A stretch of 64,000 nucleotides of DNA, taken from NCBI RefSeq assembly GCF_014841115.1, contig NZ_JACYTP010000004.1, positions 331,004-395,003 on the forward strand. Reading direction: 5' to 3'. Below are positions 53,568-61,785 of the stretch, one piece after another. Numbering within the stretch: the first letter of the stretch is position 1; each line of letters starts with the position of its first letter. Position numbers and translations under genes: made by a program. The DNA is from Photobacterium arenosum (GTDB lineage: Bacteria; Pseudomonadota; Gammaproteobacteria; Enterobacterales; Vibrionaceae). Under the pieces are notes generated by a model. It saw nothing but the letters and a program-made list of their open reading frames with translations, had not been told where the DNA came from and did no database searches.

Positions 53568-54389
53568 TTAGTTATCAACAGCCTGGTGACGACTGGTGTG
53601 ATAGCTCTCTTCATCTATACCAAAGCGCCAGTACGGGATGGCATAGACCTGAGTACGCTCGACATCCAGTTCGCGGCGAATAAAGCGGCGCAAGCCAACG
53701 ACAATCTGCTCTTCACCGCCGAGCCAGAAATAGCTGTCGGCAGTCGTTTCTGCACTGAACGGCTGCTGGCAGAACTGGTCGATCAGCGGCTGCACCTGAT
53801 CCGGCTGGCCGATAAACCACTGAACCTCAACCCCTGCAGGAGAGCGGAGATCCAGAATATCGGTTTCATCACTGACCTGGATCGCCACATAGCCGCGGCT
53901 GTCCGCCGGCATCTCTTCCAGCATCGCACTAATAGCCGGTAAGGCAGTCAGATCCCCGGCCAGATAATACTGCGAAGCCGGTTTGAGCATAGGATACGGG
54001 CCACCCGGCGGTGAAATACCCAGCTTATCGCCGGGGCGGGCATTGAGCGCAAACCGCGACGCCGGGCCCAGATCGCCGTGCAGGGCAAAGTCGATATCCA
54101 TTTCACCGGTTTCCCGGCGCAGCTCACGGACCGAGAAGGTGCGCAGCAGCGGCTTGTCTTCGGGTGATGCCCATTTTGGCCCGGTTGCCGTCATGGTCGG
54201 CAGCACAGGTTCAGACTGTCCGTCCTGGCTCAGCATGATCTTAATGTGCGCACCATTACTGCACGGTGGGTAGTGCGACAGCGCTGGCGATGTGAAAGTG
54301 ATACGACGATAACGCGGGCCCAAATCCCGGACAGATTTCACCGTAAGTAACACCGGCTGACGTTTTTCCCTGCTGTCGGGCACGGACAT
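53568..54389 (-). CDS. viuB: Siderophore-interacting protein (ViuB-type reductase)
   Basis: A 273-residue cytoplasmic flavoprotein that reduces ferric siderophore and frees iron. The FAD-binding region has RRITFTSPAL and the RTFSVRELRRETGEMDIDFA strand pair, followed by the GDLTALPAISAMLEEMPADS nicotinamide-domain motif and C-terminal YWRFGIDEESYH, all typical of ViuB/YqjH. A Fur-like site lies just upstream. It closes the iron-uptake locus. Confidence 0.93.
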   Translation of the reverse strand: MSVPDSREKRQPVLLTVKSVRDLGPRYRRITFTSPALSHYPPCSNGAHIKIMLSQDGQSEPVLPTMTATGPKWASPEDKPLLRTFSVRELRRETGEMDIDFALHGDLGPASRFALNARPGDKLGISPPGGPYPMLKPASQYYLAGDLTALPAISAMLEEMPADSRGYVAIQVSDETDILDLRSPAGVEVQWFIGQPDQVQPLIDQFCQQPFSAETTADSYFWLGGEEQIVVGLRRFIRRELDVERTQVYAIPYWRFGIDEESYHTSRHQAVDN

Positions 54390-54407
54390 AATGTTCCCTT
54401 AATCAAT

Positions 54408-54426
54408 AATGATATCTATTCTCGTT
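54408..54426 (-). promoter_or_regulatory. Fur box upstream of viuB
   Basis: Read on the plus strand the site is AATGATATCTATTCTCGTT; its complement agrees with AATGAGAATNATTNTCATT except at three positions. It lies about 20 bases before the viuB start. Confidence 0.6.
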
Positions 54427-54618
54427 TGATTATACATAAACTCATCAGCGATAAAAGCAAAAGCTCACCTAAGCAACTGAAAGGGTATGGGGAATGAGCG
54501 GGGTAATTTGAGTATCACTGCCATTTCCAGTCACAAAAAAACTCTCCACCTACGAGGGAGCGGTCATCTGCATGCTTTGGTAACTTTCCTTTTGTCACTT
54601 AATGGAAGGAGTCAAAAC

Positions 54619-54762
54619 ATGTCTAATAGCAAATCAACCCCTATGACGCCAAGTGCTGCAGCACGTATTCAATCAGCAGCAGCAAAAGCAAATGGTGGGC
54701 AAGTGGCTAAGGGTAGTTTTGCTGCTCGGGCTCAAGCGGCTGCGGCCAAGAACGGTAAGTAA
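54619..54762 (+). CDS. Small Ala-rich SMP-like protein
   Basis: A 47-residue protein starting MSNSKSTPMTPSAAARIQ behind AAGGAG, with two related segments (AARIQSAAAKANGG and AARAQAAAAKNGK). It resembles small proteins annotated as seed-maturation-like (SMP domain) that recur on bacterial plasmids and islands; their function is not established. It lies 38 bases before a HicA-like toxin gene in the same direction, so an antitoxin role is possible but unproven. It is the first gene of the AT-richer island. Confidence 0.7.
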   Translation: MSNSKSTPMTPSAAARIQSAAAKANGGQVAKGSFAARAQAAAAKNGK

Positions 54763-54799
54763 AAAGGAGAGGTGGGAGTGTATATTCCGCCTCATTTTT

Positions 54800-54994
54800 A
54801 TGCCCAAATACAGTAGTAATAAGGATATTCAAAAGCTAATCGCGAAATTGGTGAAAGCGGATTGGCGATATCAGCGTCGCAAGAAGCATGGATCTCTCTA
54901 TTCCCCTGGAGGGAAAAGGTTCACTGTACCTGGGCCACCAAGCGACAAACGCGCATTTCTAAATTTTAAAAAGGATATTCAAAGAGTTCTATGA
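54800..54994 (+). CDS. HicA-like toxin
   Basis: A 64-residue basic protein with the HicA double-stranded-RNA-binding-like fold: DWRYQRRKKHGSLYSP followed by FTVPGPPSDKRAFLNFKKDI. The His in KKHGS is at the position of the catalytic His of HicA mRNA interferases, in the variant with PSDxRA at the end. No HicB-type antitoxin is adjacent. The stop overlaps the start of the ankyrin protein gene (ATGA), so the two are translationally coupled. No clear ribosome site precedes the ATG. Confidence 0.65.
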   Translation: MPKYSSNKDIQKLIAKLVKADWRYQRRKKHGSLYSPGGKRFTVPGPPSDKRAFLNFKKDIQRVL

Positions 54995-57240
54995 GCAGTG
55001 ATGTTTACACCACACCCTATTTCACACTTCAGCACTTGTTGAGAGAGATTGCGAAGTGCTTGGGGACTAAAAAGTTGGCTGGGAAAAAAATAGATGATGC
55101 TTGTAAGAAAGTGGAAATCAATCCGCACCAACTCGCCTCTCTCAAAAAAGAGCTTATTCATGCCCCTCTCAGTAAGTACGTGAATGTTTATTTCGCTGAC
55201 CATATGCTTCGCGAGTACGAAAGAGTTGAGTCCATGTATATGGATCTAATTAAGGGGATGCCTCTTGATGGCGTTCAGGCATCGAAAGCGAGAGAAGTAA
55301 TAGGTAAGTACTTCATGACGTTCGCGATTGCTGAGCTCTGCCGAGACATGTTGGAGGGGATGAGTCTTACGCCGAATTGTGTCGCTGAGAAGCGACAGCC
55401 TTTAATGCCTTTAGCCATAGCATCGATATGTGATGGTGCAGAGTGGCAGAAATTTTACAAGGGAGCGACGCCAGTTCAGAAAGAGAGAATAAGGGTATGG
55501 TCATTGGGTCTAGATATACCGGAACTCGATAGCATTGCGTCGATGGGAGAGCCCTGGCGAAAAGGTAATAGCTGGGGGATATATAAGGCAAGGCTGATAA
55601 CGGCGAGGATCTGGGATTACTACTTCTCTCAAAATGACGGGGTTCATATAAACTTGTTGTCGAAGCTCTCTGCAGAAGGCTGCTGGAAAGAAATGGTTAG
55701 AAGCCTTGGCACACTGCTCACTGAAGGAACGGAGCGTTATTGTTCGACTACGAATTTCGCTTTGGGGCTTTTTGATTTGCTAAGGCTCCGGAAGCCAAAG
55801 CAAACAGATGACAAAGAGCATTGCCTGGAGCTACTCACGCAATTGGACGCAGAACAAAAACGACTCGATAAAGACAATGAGACGACGTATTACTATCACT
55901 GGATGAAAGCTCGTTACCACCTCCACGCGGGAGAATTGCCATTGGCGATATCGTGTTACAAGTTAGCCTTTGAACTTGTTCTATACAGGCAAGGTGAAAA
56001 TACTAGCCATATCATTGTTGAAGCAATAACCGCTTCGTGCCGTTGTGCTAAACCAGACAAAAAATTCATCAATAGACTCAGACGAATGGCCGTCCTGTTC
56101 AAGTTGGATCTATTACCTCCCAAACACAGCAATGATGTGTTTAAAGCGAAAGTACAAGAGATCGAACATTGGGAAATCGCCGCATTTAGCCAATATTTCA
56201 ATGCCATGTTTCCTAAAGAATCTTTCTTCCCTGGTTCTAATTACCCGGCCGACCCTCATGAGAATAATGGAATTTGGATGGTAGACGAAAGTGCTCATGT
56301 ACTTGATCTTGTGAAGCCTAATAAACCCTTTTCGGTTGGCATGGAAGGCGGCTTGGTCAAAAAAATGCCGCAGTTGGTTTACTTCTCGATGTTGGATGAA
56401 TTCGATGCTGTCGCGCGTTTGTTGGGTGCTGGTGCGGACGTCAACAAGCTTTCCAGCAGCAATGAATCTGCAATACTGTTAGCGATTCAGGCAATGCAAA
56501 TTAACTTGACACAGCTCAATTCGATGGATGATGGTTTATTTAAACTCATAAGTGAAAAGACACACAGAAAGAGCATACTGGACTCTCTCTCTAGTAAGCG
56601 AAAGCTGTCACCGTTGGGGTGCGCAGTTCAGACTGGGAGAGTAGATATCGTGAAAAAGGTGTTAGAGATGGGGGCAACTATAGATAGAAGGCATGACACT
56701 ATAGGTGAGACGCCTCTTTTCACTGCAATTGGAATGATTGCCCATCATACACGACCAAAACTACACGAGATGCATTGGGACATATTGAAGTTCTCAGATA
56801 TGAATTTGCAATCTGTACGTGCGTATTCAGCAGGGTTAATGCCTTTTGAACTAGAGCACCTAAAGAAGGCAATGATGGAGCAACAGAATGACCCTGTTTT
56901 CCGATTAGGTTTTAATGCTACGAAAGGCTATGTAAGAGAGAATATTGTCCGGCATTCGACAGCAGACTGCTTTAGGGCAATAGCCAAGCTGCTGATTGAG
57001 TATGGTGCCGATGTGAATGCCAAGCACGATACCGCAATGCTTGGCTATACACCGTTTATGCTCGCAGTTGAGCTTGATGAAGCTGAGTTGGTTGAGGCAA
57101 TGCTGAAATCCCAACATCATAAACCTAATTTGAGTGATACCTGTGTTGAGACTCAAAGGGGACGGAGGATAAATATCAGCCAGTTGATTATCAATTGGGG
57201 CTCGTACAAAGTGCATACTTTTCTAACTGAAAACGAGTAA
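54991..57240 (+). CDS. Ankyrin-repeat protein of unknown function
   Basis: A 749-residue protein translated in overlap with the HicA-like gene. The N-terminal 450 residues are helical, including a TPR-like stretch (YHWMKARYHLHAGELPLAIS near 300), and match no family I recognise. Ankyrin-type repeats lie at about 462-500 (LLGAGADVN), 539-580 (VDIVKKVLEMGATID) and 656-708 (IAKLLIEYGADVNA). Ankyrin repeats bind proteins, so it may neutralise or recruit the preceding toxin. No signal peptide or membrane segment is visible. AT-rich relative to the siderophore genes. Confidence 0.75.
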   Translation: MSSDVYTTPYFTLQHLLREIAKCLGTKKLAGKKIDDACKKVEINPHQLASLKKELIHAPLSKYVNVYFADHMLREYERVESMYMDLIKGMPLDGVQASKAREVIGKYFMTFAIAELCRDMLEGMSLTPNCVAEKRQPLMPLAIASICDGAEWQKFYKGATPVQKERIRVWSLGLDIPELDSIASMGEPWRKGNSWGIYKARLITARIWDYYFSQNDGVHINLLSKLSAEGCWKEMVRSLGTLLTEGTERYCSTTNFALGLFDLLRLRKPKQTDDKEHCLELLTQLDAEQKRLDKDNETTYYYHWMKARYHLHAGELPLAISCYKLAFELVLYRQGENTSHIIVEAITASCRCAKPDKKFINRLRRMAVLFKLDLLPPKHSNDVFKAKVQEIEHWEIAAFSQYFNAMFPKESFFPGSNYPADPHENNGIWMVDESAHVLDLVKPNKPFSVGMEGGLVKKMPQLVYFSMLDEFDAVARLLGAGADVNKLSSSNESAILLAIQAMQINLTQLNSMDDGLFKLISEKTHRKSILDSLSSKRKLSPLGCAVQTGRVDIVKKVLEMGATIDRRHDTIGETPLFTAIGMIAHHTRPKLHEMHWDILKFSDMNLQSVRAYSAGLMPFELEHLKKAMMEQQNDPVFRLGFNATKGYVRENIVRHSTADCFRAIAKLLIEYGADVNAKHDTAMLGYTPFMLAVELDEAELVEAMLKSQHHKPNLSDTCVETQRGRRINISQLIINWGSYKVHTFLTENE

Positions 57241-57294
57241 GAGACAGCGTTACAGGCAACTTAGTAATGGCCATCTGAACGACCGGCCTTTTTC

Positions 57295-58155
57295 CTAGTA
57301 AGTCAGATGTGCCATCAACTCATCCATATTACCCACCACAATCTGCTGCCCTTGAGGTCTGATTTTTTGCATGTGTATGTCGATGTTATACGCATCCAAG
57401 AGGTACCTGACGAGTGAAGCGTTGGTGGGGATGCAAAGCGTGCCGTTGACCATGCCGTAATCTTTTTCGATAACGGCTTTTTGCTTTTCGTTAAAACGGA
57501 GATCGGGGATAAGCTCGATCGTCACATCCGTATTCCAAAGCGCATCATCTTCCTTTCCGTGCGAAGCATTGTCATTGATGTCTGGTACACCATGAATACG
57601 ACTCAATACAAAATCACGATAACCATCAGCATGCTCACAATAGGCACGAACGTGCCAGCGAAGTGGTGTACAAACCAAGGTGTGGGGTGAGATGATCCTT
57701 TCTACTGTTTCACCATTTTTTAAAGATGTGTAGCAAATGTCGACACGTTTTTTCTCTCGAATGGCTTGTACCAAAGGGCGCAATACTTCTGGCGATATGT
57801 TGCGTGTCACAGGGCGAATCATCGCAGTGTGTTCAAACCCCATATCAAGCTCAGCAAATGTCACGGTCATGTCTTCACGGCGAGAGAGGATATGCAGGTA
57901 CTCATCCGCATGACCCGAAGTAAGCTTCGGGCTGAAGCTATTGCTTGGCTTGTAGCCTTTTAGGTGCTTATCGTAAACAAGGTTACCGGGTGCGATGTCG
58001 GCCAAGTAGGAATTGATGTCTTTTGAAGCTTGTTGGCGTCCGATACCAAAACTTTGTATCAAGTGATTGGTGGTTAATCGACCCTCCCAAAGCGCCACAA
58101 TTTCGATCACACGGTATCTCAAGAGTAAATCCCACCTAATCGGCCATTTTGTCAT
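57295..58155 (-). CDS. BrxR/CapW-like WYL-domain repressor
   Basis: A 286-residue regulator with an N-terminal winged helix-turn-helix (LTTNHLIQSFGIGRQQASKDI, residues about 26-46), a WYL domain (about 120-205, with RWHVRAYCEHADGYRDFVLSR) and a C-terminal WCX-like region. This architecture and length match BrxR and CapW, repressors that control BREX, CBASS and other phage-defence loci. It is divergent from the helicase-nuclease operon with a palindrome in the gap, so it probably represses that operon. The ligand is unknown. Confidence 0.85.
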   Translation of the reverse strand: MTKWPIRWDLLLRYRVIEIVALWEGRLTTNHLIQSFGIGRQQASKDINSYLADIAPGNLVYDKHLKGYKPSNSFSPKLTSGHADEYLHILSRREDMTVTFAELDMGFEHTAMIRPVTRNISPEVLRPLVQAIREKKRVDICYTSLKNGETVERIISPHTLVCTPLRWHVRAYCEHADGYRDFVLSRIHGVPDINDNASHGKEDDALWNTDVTIELIPDLRFNEKQKAVIEKDYGMVNGTLCIPTNASLVRYLLDAYNIDIHMQKIRPQGQQIVVGNMDELMAHLTY

Positions 58156-58246
58156 TCTTCGATTCCTGTCCAGTTACTCGACATGTATGTACGCTCAGTA
58201 TTTACCTGATTCTAATGTGGAAATAGTATTTTTTAGACACTATACC

Positions 58247-58268
58247 GTCAAGTTGGTAGACAACTGAC
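58247..58268. promoter_or_regulatory. Palindromic operator candidate for the WYL repressor
   Basis: AGTTG and CAACT flank GTAGA, and the outer GTC and GAC extend the symmetry with a one-base bulge. It overlaps the region just downstream of a TATACC -10-like box and lies about 30 bases before the helicase start. A BrxR-type dimer could bind here. Confidence 0.4.
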
Positions 58269-58297
58269 AGGGCAAGGATCATATCGGAGCGTGGGTC

Positions 58298-61200
58298 ATG
58301 AGTGCATTACTTGAAACTTATCTAGAGATGGCAGGACCTGAAACCTGCCAGTCAAAAGACGGCTTTTTGGCCATCATTGATGCCCAGACTGGCCTCGGAA
58401 AGACGTATCAAGCCACTGAGCTTCAACTAGCACATCTGATTGCAGATTCGAAGATAACACTTATTTACTCCACGAACTTGAGGGTTAACGTCAAGGAAGC
58501 GTATGAGGCATTGCTTGATCGCATCGACAGTAAAGCGGCACTTAGTGAGGAGCGAAAAGCAGAGCTGAAACGCAACGTCATTTGGATTCCCGCTCAAGAT
58601 ACAGCCATTGCCGAATTATCAGAGGAGGATTGGGCGACGATATTCGAGGTGCTCGATGTACAGCAGCAAAGAGACGTCAAATCGATACTCGATAAGGTCA
58701 CGCTGTTAAATCAGGCAAAGAATAGCACTCACACTTCGGTATTTGATGATGAGTTACGCGCTCAGCACGGCAAGATTTTCATTCAGCTCAAGGCATGTCT
58801 GAGAGGGATGGAATTAAAAGACGTAAAGTTAAATGATGTTCTAGACCGAATATTCCCAGCAAGAAGGATAGATCAGGAAAAAACACAGGTGCTTTTTCTG
58901 ACAACATCCAAGTTGCTCTATCCTTGGCATGGCATTGAGAAAAGCTACAGAGTTAGCGATTTTCTGAATAACTCATTGTTGATTCTGGATGAGTTTGATC
59001 GCCAGCAAAGTGAATTTCTTACCCATTTAATCAATACCGTTTCTGACTACGATATTATCGCCCTAACACGCAAGTTCTATTCGAGTTTTGATAGTTTCAG
59101 GATTCATGGTTCGTCTGAGTTTGATGGAGTCGATAAATGCTTTGATCGTTTTCGAAGTGCATTGGAAGACTACAAAGACAAATGGCAAGTGCACTACCGC
59201 CCGTATATCACAGATGCAACGATTCAAACGGGAGGTGAAAATCAAAACCGAATATTCACACTTCTCTCTGACAGAATGTCTATTCATGCCATCAACTTTA
59301 AGCATGAAGAGTTAAAATCACAGATTAGCCATGCGTTAGGTAGCCATGAAATTGGCCCCGGCGGAACTGAAAGCGCAATACAATTTGTGAACAATGGCGC
59401 CCAACTGGTCAGAACATTCTGCAATGGCATGCTAAGTGCAATTCTTAAGCTGAAAAAGAACTTAGAGAATACAGAGGATCCTAAAACCTACACGACAGAA
59501 AATCTTGTAGGGAAAATTCTCAATAACTTGGGGCTGGTGGAACTAACGCCAAGTATCATGTCGTTAATCTCTGCTAGGCTAAGTTTCAAAGTTCAAAAGG
59601 AACACAAAGCCTATAGCTTTCACGATAGTGGGTATGAAATCGCCAATATTTCGAAGTTCAGTGACACAGACAATACCGCCAGAGCAACGACCTTTGATTT
59701 GGCTTTAACTTCAACAGGGTTGCTTGCTCACTGGGTGCTTGCTGGAGCCAGAGTGCTTGGTGTTAGTGCGACCGCCACAAGTCGTACTGCAATTCATAAC
59801 TTTGATCTTGAGTACTTAAGTGATGTTCTTTCTGAACGGTTAGTTCTTCTCAATCCTGCACAGAAAGCGGCAATACAAGCGGAGTACTGCGATAAGCGCA
59901 GATACGCAGAAAACCAGATTCAGATAGACGTAAAAGGTATTTCTGAGCGTGTGGCCTGGGGTGGTGTAGCAGAACTCTATCAAGAATTCAGAGGTGTAAG
60001 GCTGCCCCCGGCATTGCTTGAAATTGAATTGTGCAAGCTTTTGAACGTGGATAATAGTCATTTAAAGTTTGCTGTAAAGCGAGCGAATAAGCTGATCGAA
60101 TCAATCCGGCAGTTCTCTCAGCATCCAAGTAATCGATACCATTTTTGTATGCTCAACAAAAGCTACAAGAATCTTGAATTTATGGATTTTATGGTGAGTG
60201 TTGGCCAAAAGTACGGTGTCACAATTTTTGAAAATATCAATGCGGCCTCATTCAGGAATGATCAATTCCAAGTAATATTAAACCTATTGGAGAGCACTAC
60301 GAAAAAGATTGTGGTGATAACAAATTATCAGGCGACCGGAGCGGGGTTATCACCCTCTTACACAATTGGTGAAAATCCTACGTTGACTTACGTGGGTCCT
60401 GAAGGTGTTGAGCCATTCCAGAACAAAACGGATATTGATTCTATCTACTTAGAGCAACCTATGAGTTTGATTGGTAGTCGAGTTGGCGAAGATCTGGTTG
60501 TGAAGGAGCGAGATCTTGCTATTAAAAAGAATATCCACGATGTATTAATGCTTCACGAAAAAGGCATTGTCGTCGCCAACGAGGTTAAATCGAAACTTAA
60601 GTCTCTCATTTCACCTAAAGTTAATGGTTATGCGGTGAGTTCAATGATCAGTACCTACAAAGGGAGCGAAGACTACCGATATGCCGTTTACCGTTTCATC
60701 GAGCAAGCGATTGGCAGAATGTGTCGTACTGAGTGGAAGCAAAGTGAAATCACTATCATGTATGACGCGGTCGCTGATTTCGTTGAAACACTGGCCAAAG
60801 ACAGCCGAAACCTTTCCTTTCTGTCGCATGAGTATCAAGCATTGATAATGGATATCAAACAGCGCTACAAAGTACTGGACAATGAAAAACAATGCATGTC
60901 CTATCACCCAAGGGCTTCACGAAATTATGCGCATATCCAAAGGCTCGTCACTAGTGTGTATGAGCACCAAAACGAAAATGCAATTGGTCAGTACGAGAGA
61001 TTACGGACCTGGATGCTAAAAAAACCAGCGATATCACTATCGCCAACAGGCGAGGAAGTTCGCTACTACATCGATGTGCAGGAGCCTTTAGGCCAGTATC
61101 AGTATCAAATCGACTATTCCGATGAGAAAGGAATTACCGAAATTTTCATTAACCCGGCGGATGTATCCAGTTTGCGAGAAGTATCCGAGCAGTCGGCGCG

Positions 61201-61780
61201 TCTGCCTTTGCTTATGCAGAACGATTTAGTTGCAGCCTATTTCGAAGCGAGCGGGTTTGCGACCACATTTGGTTGTGCTCAGTTTGTGTTAGCGCCGGCC
61301 ATGTTTGATCTCTACATGGGAGCGCTTGGCGAAGAAGCGGTCAGAGCGATTCTGATGGAGTTTGGTTACGAGATCCAAAGAATGCCAGAGGGATGTATGG
61401 AATGGTTTGATGGATATATTGAACTTGGAAACAGAATTCTTTTAGTTGACGTTAAACACTGGGATTTAGAACTGGGCTGTTTAGTTCACGACAATACCTT
61501 GGATAAATGCCAGTCCAAGTTGGAAAAAATTAGGGTGAATCCTCCCGCCGAGTTTGCAAACAAGCTCGTGCAAGCGTTGTACATCAATACCATCTGGAGC
61601 GGAGCAGAAGGGATAAATTCACGAAAATATGTGAGTGATAAGGAGCAGTTAGTCGCGTATGCTAATCCAGAACTAGCCGACGTTATTGAGATCCCTGGCA
61701 TCATCGACAGTGTTTCGAGTACAAACAATGTCCCTCCAATGACCCAGTTACTCGAACTATTGAACCAATTTGCGGAGTGA
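58298..61780 (+). CDS. SF2 helicase with C-terminal nuclease-like domain
   Basis: A 1160-residue protein. Walker A AQTGLGKT lies near residue 31, the DEFD Walker B (LLILDEFDRQQSE) near 230, a motif V-like NYQATGAGLSP near 675 and motif VI EQAIGRMCRTEW near 803; the long spacing between motifs I and II recalls Cas3- or DinG-like enzymes. Near residues 1035-1055 the pattern WFDGYIELGN ... ILLVDVKHWD fits a PD-(D/E)XK nuclease (D ... DVK). It would unwind and cut DNA. It heads a two-gene operon opposite the BrxR-like repressor, a setting typical of phage or plasmid defence. I cannot match it to a named system. Confidence 0.78.
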   Translation: MSALLETYLEMAGPETCQSKDGFLAIIDAQTGLGKTYQATELQLAHLIADSKITLIYSTNLRVNVKEAYEALLDRIDSKAALSEERKAELKRNVIWIPAQDTAIAELSEEDWATIFEVLDVQQQRDVKSILDKVTLLNQAKNSTHTSVFDDELRAQHGKIFIQLKACLRGMELKDVKLNDVLDRIFPARRIDQEKTQVLFLTTSKLLYPWHGIEKSYRVSDFLNNSLLILDEFDRQQSEFLTHLINTVSDYDIIALTRKFYSSFDSFRIHGSSEFDGVDKCFDRFRSALEDYKDKWQVHYRPYITDATIQTGGENQNRIFTLLSDRMSIHAINFKHEELKSQISHALGSHEIGPGGTESAIQFVNNGAQLVRTFCNGMLSAILKLKKNLENTEDPKTYTTENLVGKILNNLGLVELTPSIMSLISARLSFKVQKEHKAYSFHDSGYEIANISKFSDTDNTARATTFDLALTSTGLLAHWVLAGARVLGVSATATSRTAIHNFDLEYLSDVLSERLVLLNPAQKAAIQAEYCDKRRYAENQIQIDVKGISERVAWGGVAELYQEFRGVRLPPALLEIELCKLLNVDNSHLKFAVKRANKLIESIRQFSQHPSNRYHFCMLNKSYKNLEFMDFMVSVGQKYGVTIFENINAASFRNDQFQVILNLLESTTKKIVVITNYQATGAGLSPSYTIGENPTLTYVGPEGVEPFQNKTDIDSIYLEQPMSLIGSRVGEDLVVKERDLAIKKNIHDVLMLHEKGIVVANEVKSKLKSLISPKVNGYAVSSMISTYKGSEDYRYAVYRFIEQAIGRMCRTEWKQSEITIMYDAVADFVETLAKDSRNLSFLSHEYQALIMDIKQRYKVLDNEKQCMSYHPRASRNYAHIQRLVTSVYEHQNENAIGQYERLRTWMLKKPAISLSPTGEEVRYYIDVQEPLGQYQYQIDYSDEKGITEIFINPADVSSLREVSEQSARLPLLMQNDLVAAYFEASGFATTFGCAQFVLAPAMFDLYMGALGEEAVRAILMEFGYEIQRMPEGCMEWFDGYIELGNRILLVDVKHWDLELGCLVHDNTLDKCQSKLEKIRVNPPAEFANKLVQALYINTIWSGAEGINSRKYVSDKEQLVAYANPELADVIEIPGIIDSVSSTNNVPPMTQLLELLNQFAE

Positions 61781-61785
61781 AGCAA

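Noticed and set aside
53552..53572. Fur box between the DAHP synthase and viuB genes
   Set aside because: Only about 10 of 14 consensus positions match and the site lies at the 3' end of viuB; too weak compared with the other sites.
57241..57294. GGCC...GGCC followed by T5 as a terminator after the ankyrin gene
   Set aside because: The stem is only about four base pairs with a long loop; too weak to call.
58298..61780. Helicase as a Cas3 of a CRISPR system
   Set aside because: No HD domain, no other cas genes and no repeat array in the window; the nuclease-like site is a C-terminal PD-(D/E)XK pattern.
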